DNA of 64,000 nucleotides from JABFSA01 sp963827515 (GCA_963827515.1 CAWHBF010000010.1:269084-333083), one strand, 5' to 3'; positions 1 through 8,420 are shown, counted from the stretch's first letter. Notes: generated by a model not told the origin, from the letters alone. Numbers and translations are program-made.

Positions 1-374
1 CCGATGTCGATCTCCTCGATCAGCGCGTCGAACGGCGTGTCCGGATTCGACGCGGCCTTCACGAAGGGGTAGAGGTTCACGACAACCAGATCGATCAGGA
101 CTATCCCGTGCGCCGATGCCGACGTGAGGTCGTCCGTACGCCCGCGCCGGGCGAGGATACCGCCGTGCACCAGGGGGTGCAGTGTCTTGACGCGCCCGTC
201 CATCATCTCGGGGAATCCCGTGACCTCGGAGATGCCGATGACGGCGAGCCCTGCCTGCTGGAGGACCTTCGCAGTGCCACCCGTGGAGACCAGGTCGAAG
301 CCCCTGCGCGCCAGCGCGGAGGCGAACTCGATCAGGCCGGATTTGTCCGAAACGCTCAGTAAAGCTCTGGGCAT
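1..374 (-). CDS. purH: Bifunctional purine biosynthesis protein PurH, N-terminal part (cut by window edge)
   Basis: PurH carries AICAR transformylase and IMP cyclohydrolase, the last two steps of IMP synthesis in the cytoplasm. Only the first ~124 residues are present. They form the MGS-like fold of the IMP cyclohydrolase half: the start MPRALLSVSDKSGL, then the STGGTAK loop, ISEVTGFPEMMDGRVKTLHP and the VVNLYPF motif. The ATG at 372-374 matches the usual family start. The gene continues past base 1. The next gene is divergent, so the promoter should lie in the 375-524 gap. Confidence 0.93.
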   Translation of the reverse strand, partial: MPRALLSVSDKSGLIEFASALARRGFDLVSTGGTAKVLQQAGLAVIGISEVTGFPEMMDGRVKTLHPLVHGGILARRGRTDDLTSASAHGIVLIDLVVVNLYPFVKAASNPDTPFDALIEEIDI

Positions 375-382
375 GGGTTGGC

Positions 383-412
383 TTGACAGGTCTTTGGGGG
401 CACGCTTAGGAT
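383..412 (+). promoter_or_regulatory. Candidate sigma70 promoter for the cold-shock gene
   Basis: A perfect TTGACA at 383-388 is followed after 18 bases by TAGGAT at 407-412, a 4/6 match to the -10 box. Transcription would start near 420, giving a leader of about 105 bases before the cold-shock start codon at 525. Inferred from sequence only. Confidence 0.5.
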
Positions 413-450
413 AGCCCTGCGTTTAGGGGTGTTCCCTCAACGTAGGAGTC

Positions 451-481
451 GAGGCCGCGCAAGCACTCGCGGTCTTTTTTT
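451..481 (+). terminator. Terminator-like hairpin plus T-tract inside the cold-shock leader
   Basis: Bases 451-459 can pair with 468-476 (core CCGCG/CGCGG plus G-U and A-U extensions) around an 8-base loop. The 3' end of the stem runs into a tract of seven T (475-481). This is the form of a Rho-independent terminator, but it lies between the candidate promoter and the start codon, so it may act as a conditional attenuator. It could instead simply end read-through from upstream. Confidence 0.5.
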
Positions 482-524
482 GTGTCTCGAAGCTCAGTGT
501 CAGAGCAAGCAGGGAAGAAGAACG

Positions 525-728
525 ATGCGTATTACAGGCAAGGTCAAGTGGTTCAACAACGCCAAAGGCTACGGCTTCATTGAGCGTGAGGGCGGCAGCG
601 ACGTCTTCGTCCACTACTCCGCGATCAGTGGCAACGGCTTCCGGTCCCTGGAAGAGGGTCAGGCAGTCGAGTTCGAGATCGTTGACGGTCCCAAGGGCCC
701 CCAGGCAGGGAACGTCAGCAAGCCCTAG
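525..728 (+). CDS. CspA-family cold-shock protein
   Basis: A 67-residue protein made of one cold-shock domain, the usual size for the family. It binds single-stranded RNA/DNA as an RNA chaperone in the cytoplasm. Both nucleic-acid-binding motifs are present: KGYGFI (RNP1) and VFVHY (RNP2), after the start MRITGKVKWFNN. The ATG at 525 is preceded by an AGGGAAG ribosome-binding site at 511-517. A longer in-frame start at 429 would add about 32 residues unlike the family and was rejected. The long leader with a terminator-like hairpin suggests regulation after initiation. The exact paralogue cannot be named. Confidence 0.95.
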   Translation: MRITGKVKWFNNAKGYGFIEREGGSDVFVHYSAISGNGFRSLEEGQAVEFEIVDGPKGPQAGNVSKP

Positions 729-747
729 AATCCACTGCACGACCTGC

Positions 748-775
748 CGCCCGGCGCTGTCCTCGGCGCCGGGCG
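748..775. terminator. Strong GC hairpin between convergent genes
   Basis: A perfect 10-bp stem (748-757 with 766-775, CGCCCGGCGC/GCGCCGGGCG) with an 8-base loop lies 20 bases after the cold-shock stop. The next gene is convergent. No T-tract follows, so this is a hairpin that may stop or stabilise the transcript rather than a classic intrinsic terminator. Confidence 0.45.
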
Positions 776-799
776 ACACTCCCGCCCAGCTTCTCCCGT

Positions 800-1438
800 T
801 CATTTCTTCGACCCTGTTCCACCCGACTTCGGCCCTGTTCCACCCGACACGCCGCGCGCCGTCAGCGCGACCTTACCGTCCTTGACGGCAATGCGGAAGG
901 CGACCTCATTGCTGCCCTTCGCCTTGAGCGCGCCCACCTGTGTCTTCACCATTTCGGCGAACTTGTGGAACGGAATGTCCTCCTGCCCCGTCTCTCGCCG
1001 TGCCGCGGCAAGTTTCTCGTATAGCCCCTGCACCCGCTCGAGTTCGCGTACCGGATCGGTGAACGTCGCAACGCTGAGAACACGATCCGGCGGCTTCGGA
1101 CCTTCCTGCTTCGGCTCCGGCTTCGCGCCGCGCACCGTCTCGCGCGGTTGCACGAAGGGACCCGCGCGTCCCTCTTCCTTGGCACGCAGGCTGCGATCCC
1201 ACAGATTCGCGAACTTCGCGAATCGGGTCTGCAGCGTCGTGAAACGGAAACGGATGCCGTAGTTGGCGATGTAAGCGTTGTCGAGGCGCCTGACGAGCGC
1301 CGCCATTTGAGCGCGGTTCTCCAGAGGCGGACGAGGCAACCGTCCGGCGAAGTACATGTTGTACTCCGCTTCGAGACGTCTCAGCCCGGCTTCGAGCATG
1401 TCGATCTCGTGCTCGACGCTCTCTGGTGTGTCGGCCAC
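800..1438 (-). CDS. Conserved hypothetical protein with coiled-coil N-terminus
   Basis: A 212-residue soluble protein without signal peptide or membrane segment. Residues 1-90 are rich in Leu, Arg and Glu and look helical (HEIDMLEAGLRRLEAEYNMYFAGRLPRPP). A proline-rich linker follows at about 95-118. A second helical/globular part ends in SNEVAFRIAVKDGKVALTARGV and a Gly/Lys-rich tail. The layout recalls hypothetical proteins of the MXAN_5187 C-terminal type from myxobacteria and acidobacteria, but I recognise no function. The GTG start lies 24 bases after the nuoN stop, so it may be transcribed as the tail of the nuo operon. Confidence 0.75.
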   Translation of the reverse strand: MADTPESVEHEIDMLEAGLRRLEAEYNMYFAGRLPRPPLENRAQMAALVRRLDNAYIANYGIRFRFTTLQTRFAKFANLWDRSLRAKEEGRAGPFVQPRETVRGAKPEPKQEGPKPPDRVLSVATFTDPVRELERVQGLYEKLAAARRETGQEDIPFHKFAEMVKTQVGALKAKGSNEVAFRIAVKDGKVALTARGVSGGTGPKSGGTGSKK

Positions 1439-1462
1439 GTTCGATTATTCTGACACGGCCGA

Positions 1463-2905
1463 TCAAAAAATGGTCGAGATCGACTGGGCGGCGAAAGCGA
1501 GCGCCTGACTCGGCAAGATCCCAAGGTAGAAGATCGCCGCGATTGACGCTATGAGGGCGGCCATGCCGATCCCGGCAATCCGGGTGGGAGGAGCCAATGC
1601 CGCGTCGCGGTCGACCATGTACATCATCACCACGACGCGCAGGTAGAAGAAGACCGACACGACGCTCGTCAGGACGCCGATCACCGCCAGACCGTAGTAG
1701 CCGGCACTGACGGCGGCACTGAAGACGTACCACTTGCCGATGAACCCAACCGTCGGCGGCAAGCCGCCGAGCGAGAGCAGGCAGACGGTCATGAGCGCGG
1801 CCAGTCCGGGGCGCGTGTGCCACAACCCGGCAAAGTCCCGCAGTTCATCGTTGGCACGGTCTCGCGTACCGAGCAGCGCAATCACCCCGAACGCCGCGAC
1901 GTTGGTCACGGCGTACGCCAGCAGATAAAAGAGGATCGCTGCCTTGCCGACGTCGTTGGCCGACACGAGCCCGACCAGCAGATACCCGCCGTGGGCGATG
2001 CTCGAATAGGCGAGCATCCGCTTCAGGTTGCTTTGCGCCACCCCGACCACGGTCCCCAGGATCATCGTCGCGACAGCGAGAACCCAGACCATGGGAACCC
2101 AGTCGGCGGTGAACGGTTCAAAGGTCGAGAGAAAGACTCGTGTGAACGCGGCAAACGCCGCGGCCTTCACGCCGGTGGACATGAAGCCGGTGACGATGGC
2201 CGGCGCTCCCTCGTAGGCGTCCGGCGTCCACATGTGAAACGGGACCGCGGAGATCTTGAACGAGAACCCGACGAGCAGGAGCCCGATCGCGACGAGGATG
2301 AGTGGGTTGTCGCTCATCGACTGCGCCGCCAGGAAGGAGCCGACACGATCGAGCCGCGTGCTGCCGGCGACGCCAAACGTGAACGCGATGCCGTAGAGGA
2401 AGAACGCACTCGAAAACGCCCCGAGCAGGAAGTACTTGAACGCGGCCTCCGTCGCCCTGGCATCGTCGCGCCGGATGCCGGTCAGCACGTACACCGCGAG
2501 CGACAGGATCTCGAGCGCGATGAACACGACCAGCAGGTCGTTCGCCATCGCCATCATGATCATGCCGGCAATCGAGAACAGGAGCAGCGAGTAGTACTCG
2601 CCCTTCGGCAGCCCGTCTCGAGCCACCACCGGCCCCGAAAACATGATCGTCAGGACGCCGACGATGACGAGCACCATCGTGACAAAAAGACCGAAGTTGT
2701 CGGCGACGATCACGCCGAAGCTCGTGGCATTTCGTCCCCAGAGCGCGACGGCCGACGCCCCCGCGCCGAGGAGGCCCACGAGGCCGAGCCCGCCAAGGGG
2801 CATGTCCTCGCCCGGCGAGCGAAACGCCTCGGCGGCCATGACGGCGAGTGCCGACAGAACCACGCACAGCAGCGGGACGATGGCGTCGAGATTCGAATCA
2901 ACCAT
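1463..2905 (-). CDS. nuoN: NADH-quinone oxidoreductase subunit N
   Basis: A 480-residue polytopic membrane protein, one of the three antiporter-like proton-pumping subunits of complex I in the cytoplasmic membrane. About 14 hydrophobic helices are visible. Family motifs include ALEILSLAVYVL (the TM5 Glu), GFSFKISAVPFHMWTPDAYEGAPAIVTGFMS and the Lys-bearing TM8 region NLKRMLAYSSIAH. The ATG at 2905 lies 2 bases after the nuoM stop. It is the last nuo gene of this leftward operon, as usual. Confidence 0.97.
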   Translation of the reverse strand: MVDSNLDAIVPLLCVVLSALAVMAAEAFRSPGEDMPLGGLGLVGLLGAGASAVALWGRNATSFGVIVADNFGLFVTMVLVIVGVLTIMFSGPVVARDGLPKGEYYSLLLFSIAGMIMMAMANDLLVVFIALEILSLAVYVLTGIRRDDARATEAAFKYFLLGAFSSAFFLYGIAFTFGVAGSTRLDRVGSFLAAQSMSDNPLILVAIGLLLVGFSFKISAVPFHMWTPDAYEGAPAIVTGFMSTGVKAAAFAAFTRVFLSTFEPFTADWVPMVWVLAVATMILGTVVGVAQSNLKRMLAYSSIAHGGYLLVGLVSANDVGKAAILFYLLAYAVTNVAAFGVIALLGTRDRANDELRDFAGLWHTRPGLAALMTVCLLSLGGLPPTVGFIGKWYVFSAAVSAGYYGLAVIGVLTSVVSVFFYLRVVVMMYMVDRDAALAPPTRIAGIGMAALIASIAAIFYLGILPSQALAFAAQSISTIF

Positions 2906-2907
2906 GG

Positions 2908-4431
2908 TCAGGGACCATCAACGTTCTCTGCCTGGAGCGTCTGCGTGGCCTGGACGCGCTGGACGAGCTTGTCAACGGAGGCTTGCATCGGATCGAGGAA
3001 CAGCGCCGGAAAGACGCCCATGACGAGCGACATTGCCAACAACGGCAGCACCGCCGCCCACTCGCGCGGGCGAAGGTCGGCCAACGTGGCGTTCTCCTCG
3101 TGGACGACGGGACCGAAGAAGACGCGCTGGAACATCCAGAGCATGTAGACAGCCGACAGAATGACGCCAAGGCCGGCGACGACCACGAATCCCGGATTCC
3201 AGCGGAAGGCGCCCACCATGATCAGGAACTCGCCGACGAACCCGTTCAAGCCTGGCAGGCCGATGGATGCGAGCGTGATGATCAGGAAGGCCGCCGTCAG
3301 GCGTGGCATCACCGCCTTCAAGCCGCCGAACGCGCTGATGAGCCGCGTGTGGCGGCGATCCGACAGCATCCCGACCAGCAGGAAGAGCCCGCCCGTACTG
3401 ACGCCATGCGCCAGCATCTGATAGACCGCGCCTTGTACGCCCTGCGCGTTCATCGCGCAGATGCCGAGCACGACGAAACCCAAGTGGCTCACGGACGAGT
3501 ACGCCACCAGTTTTTTCATGTCCGGCTGCACCATCGCGACGAGGGCGCCGTACACGATGCCGATGACGGCCAGGAGCGCCAGCGCAGGCGCGAAGTAGGT
3601 GGCGGCGAGGGGAAAGAGCGGGAACGAGAACCGCAGGAGGCCGTAGGTGCCCATCTTGAGCAGCACGCCGGCGAGAATCACGGAGCCGGCCGTCGGGGCC
3701 TGCACGTGCGCGTCGGGAAGCCATGTGTGGAACGGAAACAGCGGAACCTTGATGGCAAAGGCAATCGTGAACGCGAGGAAGAACCACATCTGCGCCTGCG
3801 GCCCAATCTCGAGGGTTGACAGCTTCTGCAGATCGAACGAATAGGCGCCGGTGGACGCGTTGTGGAGGTACGCCAGACCAAGGATGGCCACGAGCATCAG
3901 GACGCTCCCTGCCATCGTATAAAGCATGAACTTGATCGCGGCATAGACGCGCCGGTCGTAGCCCCAGATCCCGATGAGGAAATACATGGGAATCAGCATC
4001 GCGTCCCAGAACACATAGAACAGGAACAGGTCAAGGGAGATAAAGACGCCAATCATCGCCGCCTCGAGGGCCAGGACGAAGATGGAGAACTCCTTCACCT
4101 TCCGCTTCACCGATCCCCACGACGAGAGGAGCGCGATCGGCGTCAGGAATCCAGTGAGCACGACGAGCAGGAGACTGATGCCGTCAACACCCACGAGATA
4201 GTCGACGCCGAACGTGGGAATCCATGCGTGCCGTTCGACGAACTGAAATTCCGCGGACGCGTCGTCGAAGGTGGCCCAGATCAGCACAGTGACGAGGAAC
4301 GTCGCCAGCGAGACACCGAGGGCCACCCACCGGATGACGCTGTCTCGCTGCCCTTCCTTGTTCCCAATGAGCAACAACAGGAGCGCTCCCACGAGCGGCA
4401 CCAGCCACGAAAGCGAGAGCACCGGCATCAT
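2908..4431 (-). CDS. nuoM: NADH-quinone oxidoreductase subunit M, with Asp at the TM5 Glu site
   Basis: A 507-residue antiporter-like membrane subunit of complex I. Family motifs include KVPLFPFHTWLPDAHVQAPTAGSV and DMKKLVAYSSVSHLGFVVLG. The start is the ATG at 4431, overlapping the nuoL TGA (ATGA); a second ATG follows at 4428. In the TM5 motif, normally FWE.MLVPMYFLI, the sequence reads FWDAMLIPMYFLI, so the essential proton-channel Glu (E144 in E. coli) is Asp143 here (codon GAC, 4003-4005). Confidence 0.97.
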   Translation of the reverse strand: MMPVLSLSWLVPLVGALLLLLIGNKEGQRDSVIRWVALGVSLATFLVTVLIWATFDDASAEFQFVERHAWIPTFGVDYLVGVDGISLLLVVLTGFLTPIALLSSWGSVKRKVKEFSIFVLALEAAMIGVFISLDLFLFYVFWDAMLIPMYFLIGIWGYDRRVYAAIKFMLYTMAGSVLMLVAILGLAYLHNASTGAYSFDLQKLSTLEIGPQAQMWFFLAFTIAFAIKVPLFPFHTWLPDAHVQAPTAGSVILAGVLLKMGTYGLLRFSFPLFPLAATYFAPALALLAVIGIVYGALVAMVQPDMKKLVAYSSVSHLGFVVLGICAMNAQGVQGAVYQMLAHGVSTGGLFLLVGMLSDRRHTRLISAFGGLKAVMPRLTAAFLIITLASIGLPGLNGFVGEFLIMVGAFRWNPGFVVVAGLGVILSAVYMLWMFQRVFFGPVVHEENATLADLRPREWAAVLPLLAMSLVMGVFPALFLDPMQASVDKLVQRVQATQTLQAENVDGP

Positions 4432-6476
4432 TTCCACAGGTAGTAGCCCAGGATGACCACCACGCCGACGAACATGGAGCCGGCGTACGACCGCACCGAA
4501 CCGGTCTGCAGCCGACGCAGCAGGCCGGCGCCGGCGGCGACGATCGTCCCCGTGCCGTTGACGGCGCCGTCGATCACGCCCACGTCGAGCCGGCGCCACA
4601 GCGACTGCTCCGATCCCAACCGGATCGGCTGGACGATCGCCGCGTCATAGATTTCATCCACGTAGTACTTGTTCAAGAGCAACCGGTGCAGGACGGGGTA
4701 GTTCCTCGCCATGTTCTCGGCGATCGAACGGCGCTTCAACCACACGAGGGCCGCGAAGCCGATGCCGGCGAGCGCGATCAGACTCGACACCCCCATCAGG
4801 GTCAGCTCGAGCGCAACGGCGCTCGCGGCAGCTTCGCCCGCTTCAGCGGCTGCGGCTTCCACTCCTCCCGCCTCACCGTCAGCGGCCGAAACCTGAAACG
4901 ACGGCGCGAGCCACGCTGCCAGCTGGTTGTGCCCGCCGAGAGCGTGCGGCACGCCGATGTAGCCGGCAAGCACGGATCCCAGCGCGAGCACGATCAGCAC
5001 GAAGGCCATCGCTGGAGGGGCATCATGCAGGTGCGACGGTGCGGAGTGCGACGGTGCGACGTGCGAGGGTGCGGAGTGCGACGGTGCGTGGTGCGAGGGT
5101 GCGGCGTGCGACGGTGCGGCGTGCGGCGTGGTCGCGCGCTCGCCGTGAAACGTCATGAATACGAGCCTGAACATGTACGTGGCGGTGAGGAGCGACGTTA
5201 TCGCGCCGACCAACCAGAGGATGGTGTGCCCCTCATGGAAGGTCTCGTACAGAATCTCGTCCTTGCTGAAGAACCCGGAGAGGAACGGCACGCCGGCAAT
5301 CGCCAACGAGCCGATGAGGAAGGTCCAGTACGTCACGGGCAGCTCGCGCTTCAGGCCACCCATGTTGCGAATGTCCTGTTCACCATGAAGCGCGTGGATG
5401 ACGGCGCCCGAACCGAGGAAGAGAAGGGCCTTGAAGAACGCATGGGTATACAAGTGAAAAATACCGGCGCCGAACGCGCCGACACCCATCGCCAGGAACA
5501 TGAGCCCGAGCTGCGACACCGTGGAGTACGCCAGCACGCGCTTGATGTCGTTCTGGACGAGCCCGATGGTCCCGGCCATGAGCGCCGTTAACGCTCCAAT
5601 CACAGCCACGATCGCCAGCGTCTCCGGTGCGTGACTGAAGAGCACGGCGTTGCGCCCAATCATGTACACCCCGGCCGTCACCATCGTCGCTGCATGGATG
5701 AGCGCGGAGACCGGCGTCGGCCCCTCCATCGCGTCCGGCAACCAGACGTAGAGTGGAATCTGCGCCGACTTGCCGGTGGCGCCCACGAAGAGGAGGAGGG
5801 CAGCGAGCGACAGCAGCCCGAACGTGCCCACCTCCGTTGGCATCCCCGCAATCCTGGTGGCGAGCTGCTGGAAGTCGAGGGTGCCGAAGTGCGCGAACAG
5901 GAGCAGCATCCCGAGGATGAACGCGTAGTCGCCGATTCGATTGACGACGAATGCCTTTTTCCCGGCGTCCGAGGCGGATTGCTTCGTGTACCAGAATCCG
6001 ATGAGCAAGTAGGAGCACAGCCCCACACCTTCCCAGCCGACGAACATGACCGGGAAGCTGGCGCCGAGCACGAGCACCAGCATGAACGCCGCGAAGAGGT
6101 TCAGATACGAGAAGTAGCGTGCGAACTCCGCGTCCGGCTCGTCGTGCATGTACGCGGTCGAGTAGATGTGAATGAGAGAACCGATGCCGGTGATGACGAG
6201 GATCATCACTGCCGAAAGTGGATCGACTCTCAGCGTCAGATCGATTACGAGATCGCCCGACGCGATCCAGGTATAGACCTTCTGCTCGATCGCCCGGCTC
6301 TCGACGGGCATGCCGCTGAGCTGCCACACGGCCATCACCGAGATGGCAAAGGATGCCACCATGGCAGCGGATGCCAGGCCCCCAGACACGGTCTTCGACA
6401 ACCGTCGTCCGAACGACGCGTTGACGAGGAACCCGAGCAGTGGGAAGAGCGGGATGAGCGCGAGCGCGGCGTCCAT
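4428..6476 (-). CDS. nuoL: NADH-quinone oxidoreductase subunit L with a His-rich pentapeptide insert
   Basis: A 682-residue membrane subunit, the distal proton-pumping antiporter-like subunit of complex I with the C-terminal lateral helix region. Motifs: FVGWEGVGLCSYLLIGFWYTK, GATGKSAQIPLYVWLPDAMEGPTPVSALIHAATMV, and DIKRVLAYSTVSQLG. The start is the ATG at 6476, overlapping the nuoK TGA by one base. Between the conserved core and the C-terminal helices lies an insert of six H-x-A-P-S units, encoded by six 15-bp DNA repeats at 5031-5120. The long C-terminal loop is also Ala/Glu-rich (around 4840-4900). Confidence 0.97.
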   Translation of the reverse strand: MDAALALIPLFPLLGFLVNASFGRRLSKTVSGGLASAAMVASFAISVMAVWQLSGMPVESRAIEQKVYTWIASGDLVIDLTLRVDPLSAVMILVITGIGSLIHIYSTAYMHDEPDAEFARYFSYLNLFAAFMLVLVLGASFPVMFVGWEGVGLCSYLLIGFWYTKQSASDAGKKAFVVNRIGDYAFILGMLLLFAHFGTLDFQQLATRIAGMPTEVGTFGLLSLAALLLFVGATGKSAQIPLYVWLPDAMEGPTPVSALIHAATMVTAGVYMIGRNAVLFSHAPETLAIVAVIGALTALMAGTIGLVQNDIKRVLAYSTVSQLGLMFLAMGVGAFGAGIFHLYTHAFFKALLFLGSGAVIHALHGEQDIRNMGGLKRELPVTYWTFLIGSLAIAGVPFLSGFFSKDEILYETFHEGHTILWLVGAITSLLTATYMFRLVFMTFHGERATTPHAAPSHAAPSHHAPSHSAPSHVAPSHSAPSHLHDAPPAMAFVLIVLALGSVLAGYIGVPHALGGHNQLAAWLAPSFQVSAADGEAGGVEAAAAEAGEAAASAVALELTLMGVSSLIALAGIGFAALVWLKRRSIAENMARNYPVLHRLLLNKYYVDEIYDAAIVQPIRLGSEQSLWRRLDVGVIDGAVNGTGTIVAAGAGLLRRLQTGSVRSYAGSMFVGVVVILGYYLWK
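5031..5128 (+). repeat. 15-bp tandem repeat inside nuoL
   Basis: Six units of the form GTGCGAsGGTGCGnn follow each other in exact 15-base phase (5031, 5046, 5061, 5076, 5091, 5106), then a truncated seventh. Because the unit is a multiple of three, nuoL stays in frame and gains a His/Pro/Ser-rich insert. The same core occurs in the broken nitroreductase gene at 15051-15083. Confidence 0.9.
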
Positions 6477-6778
6477 CACCACTTCAACGACACGAACGCG
6501 TCCGGATTGAGCGACTCACGGTGACGGTAGAGACCGATGACGATCGCGAGGCCCACGGCAGCCTCCGCCGCCGCGACGGTCATGACGAAGAACACGATGA
6601 TCTGTCCATCGACTGTGCCCATCTGGCGCCCGAACGCCACGAACGAGAGATTCACGGCGTTCAGCATGATCTCGATGGAGAGGAGAATCGTGATGAGATT
6701 CCGCCGGAGGAACACGCCGGTCGTGCCGATCGCGAAGAGCACCGCCGACACCAGGAGGTAGTGGCTGAGGGGAATCAC
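6476..6778 (-). CDS. nuoK: NADH-quinone oxidoreductase subunit K
   Basis: A 100-residue, three-helix membrane subunit of complex I, normal length. The two membrane glutamates needed for proton transfer are present, in LLSIEIMLNAVNLSF (TM2) and VAAAEAAVGLAIVI (TM3). The start is a GTG at 6778 that overlaps the nuoJ TGA (GTGA), which fits translational coupling. The stop overlaps the nuoL ATG. Confidence 0.97.
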   Translation of the reverse strand: MIPLSHYLLVSAVLFAIGTTGVFLRRNLITILLSIEIMLNAVNLSFVAFGRQMGTVDGQIIVFFVMTVAAAEAAVGLAIVIGLYRHRESLNPDAFVSLKW

Positions 6779-7311
6779 GATCGCTCCCCTTCACGCCGCG
6801 CCAACATCACCGCGCCGACCATCGCGACGAGGATCAGGATCGAGGTGGCCTCGAACGCAAAAACATAGTCGGTGAAGAGGACCCGGCCGAGCTGCCGTAC
6901 CGAGCTCACGCTCTCCGCCCCGCTCTCACCCGACACCGGCCCTCCGATGCCGTTGGCTTCCATCAACGCCCACGCGAGCTGAACCACCAGCAGCACCGCG
7001 AGCATGGAACCCAGCCGCGTCACCGGGGGAAGGCGCAACGGGTGGGCCTGGTCCCAATCCGCGCCGTCTTCCTTGGGCGCGTTGAGCAGCATCACGACGA
7101 AGAGGAAGAGCACCATGATCGCGCCCGCGTAGATGATGATCTGCGCCACCGCCACGAACGGCGCGTCGAGCTGGATATACAGGCCCGCCAGCGCGCCGAA
7201 CGACGCAATCAGCATCAGGACGCTGTACATGGGATTGCGCTGCCCGATCACGAGCGCCGAGGCGCCAATCGCCAAACCTGACAGGAGATAGAACGTCAGC
7301 GTTTCAGGCAT
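6775..7311 (-). CDS. nuoJ: NADH-quinone oxidoreductase subunit J
   Basis: A 178-residue membrane subunit of complex I with five helices. The conserved TM3 segment reads VAVAQIIIYAGAIMVLFLFVVML, the site of the pi-bulge in the family. The ATG at 7311 overlaps the end of nuoH by 8 bases. nuoI, which normally sits between nuoH and nuoJ, is not present. Confidence 0.96.
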   Translation of the reverse strand: MPETLTFYLLSGLAIGASALVIGQRNPMYSVLMLIASFGALAGLYIQLDAPFVAVAQIIIYAGAIMVLFLFVVMLLNAPKEDGADWDQAHPLRLPPVTRLGSMLAVLLVVQLAWALMEANGIGGPVSGESGAESVSSVRQLGRVLFTDYVFAFEATSILILVAMVGAVMLARREGERS

Positions 7312-8329
7312 TGAAGTACAACACCAGGGCAGCCGTCACGACGAGGTTGATGACGGCCGCGGGAAACAGCCACTTCCATCCGAACTGCATCAGCTGGTCG
7401 TACCGGTACCGCGGCAACGTCCAGCGGACCCAGATATACGTGAACAAGATCGCGCCGACCTTGAGAAGGAACCAGATCCATCCGTATTCGGGCGGCAGGA
7501 ACGGGCCATGCCATCCACCGAGATAGAGGTCCGTGGCGACGGCCGACATGGTCGTCATGTTGATGTACTCGGCCTGGGGAAACAGCGCGAACCGCACCGA
7601 GCTGTACTCGGTGTTGTAGCCGGCCACGAGCTCCTGCTCCGCCTCTGGAAAGTCGAACGGCGCACGGTTGGTCTCGGCCACGCCAGCGATCATGTAGATG
7701 ATGAAGCCGACTGGCTGCAGGAACACGTACCAGCGCGGGATGAAGCCGAGCCAGCTTCCAGCCTGCGCGTCCACGACCTCTCGGAGCGAGAGCGTGCCGG
7801 ACAACAAGATCACGGCCGCCAGGGCCGTGGCGTACGACAGCTCGTAGCTGATCATCTGCGCCGAGGCGCGCAGTCCGCCAAACAGTGAGTACTTGCTATT
7901 GGACGACCAGCCGGCGAGGACGATGCCGTAGACACCCATCGAGGTGATCGCAAAGATCACGAGCACGCCGACGTTGACGTCGGCGACGCCCAACTTGACC
8001 GGTTCGTCCAGCAGACCGAAGAACGTGGTCTGCGCCCCCCACGGCACCGTGGCGAAGGCGGCAAAGGCCGCCGTGATCGAGAGGATCGGCGCGAGCGTGA
8101 AGAGCCACTTGTCGGCGCCCTTCGGCCGCAATTCCTCCTTGAACAGCAGTTTCAGGATGTCGGCAAACGGCTGCAGGACCCCGTGCGGACCCACGAGGTA
8201 CGGTCCGAACCGCTGCTGCATGAACCCCATGATCTTCCGCTCGGCGAGCACCAGCACCGCCGACGCGTTGATCAGCATGAAGAACGTCAGACCGATGATG
8301 CCGAGTTGGACGATGGTTCGAAGGTCCAT
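7304..8329 (-). CDS. nuoH: NADH-quinone oxidoreductase subunit H
   Basis: A 341-residue membrane subunit that forms part of the quinone chamber at the junction with NuoB/NuoD. Motifs: LVLAERKIMGFMQQRFGP, LQPFADILKLLFKEE, and ETNRAPFDFPEAEQELVAGYNTEYS. The start is the ATG at 8329 (MDLRTIVQLG); an upstream in-frame start at 8371 would add residues that come from the palindromic spacer and was rejected. It follows nuoF after a 91-base gap in which nuoG would normally lie. Confidence 0.96.
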   Translation of the reverse strand: MDLRTIVQLGIIGLTFFMLINASAVLVLAERKIMGFMQQRFGPYLVGPHGVLQPFADILKLLFKEELRPKGADKWLFTLAPILSITAAFAAFATVPWGAQTTFFGLLDEPVKLGVADVNVGVLVIFAITSMGVYGIVLAGWSSNSKYSLFGGLRASAQMISYELSYATALAAVILLSGTLSLREVVDAQAGSWLGFIPRWYVFLQPVGFIIYMIAGVAETNRAPFDFPEAEQELVAGYNTEYSSVRFALFPQAEYINMTTMSAVATDLYLGGWHGPFLPPEYGWIWFLLKVGAILFTYIWVRWTLPRYRYDQLMQFGWKWLFPAAVINLVVTAALVLYFNA

Positions 8330-8338
8330 GAGTCCTAG

Positions 8339-8412
8339 CCACGAAGCGCACGAAGGTCTCGAAGAACACAAGAACCCATAAAAGGATTTCGTGATCTTCG
8401 TGCCCTTCGTGG
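8339..8412. repeat. Palindromic CCACGAAG element between nuoF and nuoH
   Basis: The left arm CCACGAAGnnCACGAAG is mirrored by a right arm CTTCGTGnnCTTCGTGG around an AT-richer centre, so the whole 74-bp spacer can fold into one imperfect hairpin. Similar CACGAAG-type intergenic palindromes are familiar from other environmental GC-rich genomes, from general recollection. It fills the position of nuoG in the operon. Confidence 0.8.
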
Positions 8413-8420
8413 TTCAGTCG

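Noticed and set aside
1817..3148. Long plus-strand open frame (443 codons) and similar ones opposite the nuo genes
   Set aside because: These are mirror frames of GC-rich membrane-protein genes; their products are Arg/His/Asp-rich with no domain, and the minus-strand nuo genes explain the region fully.
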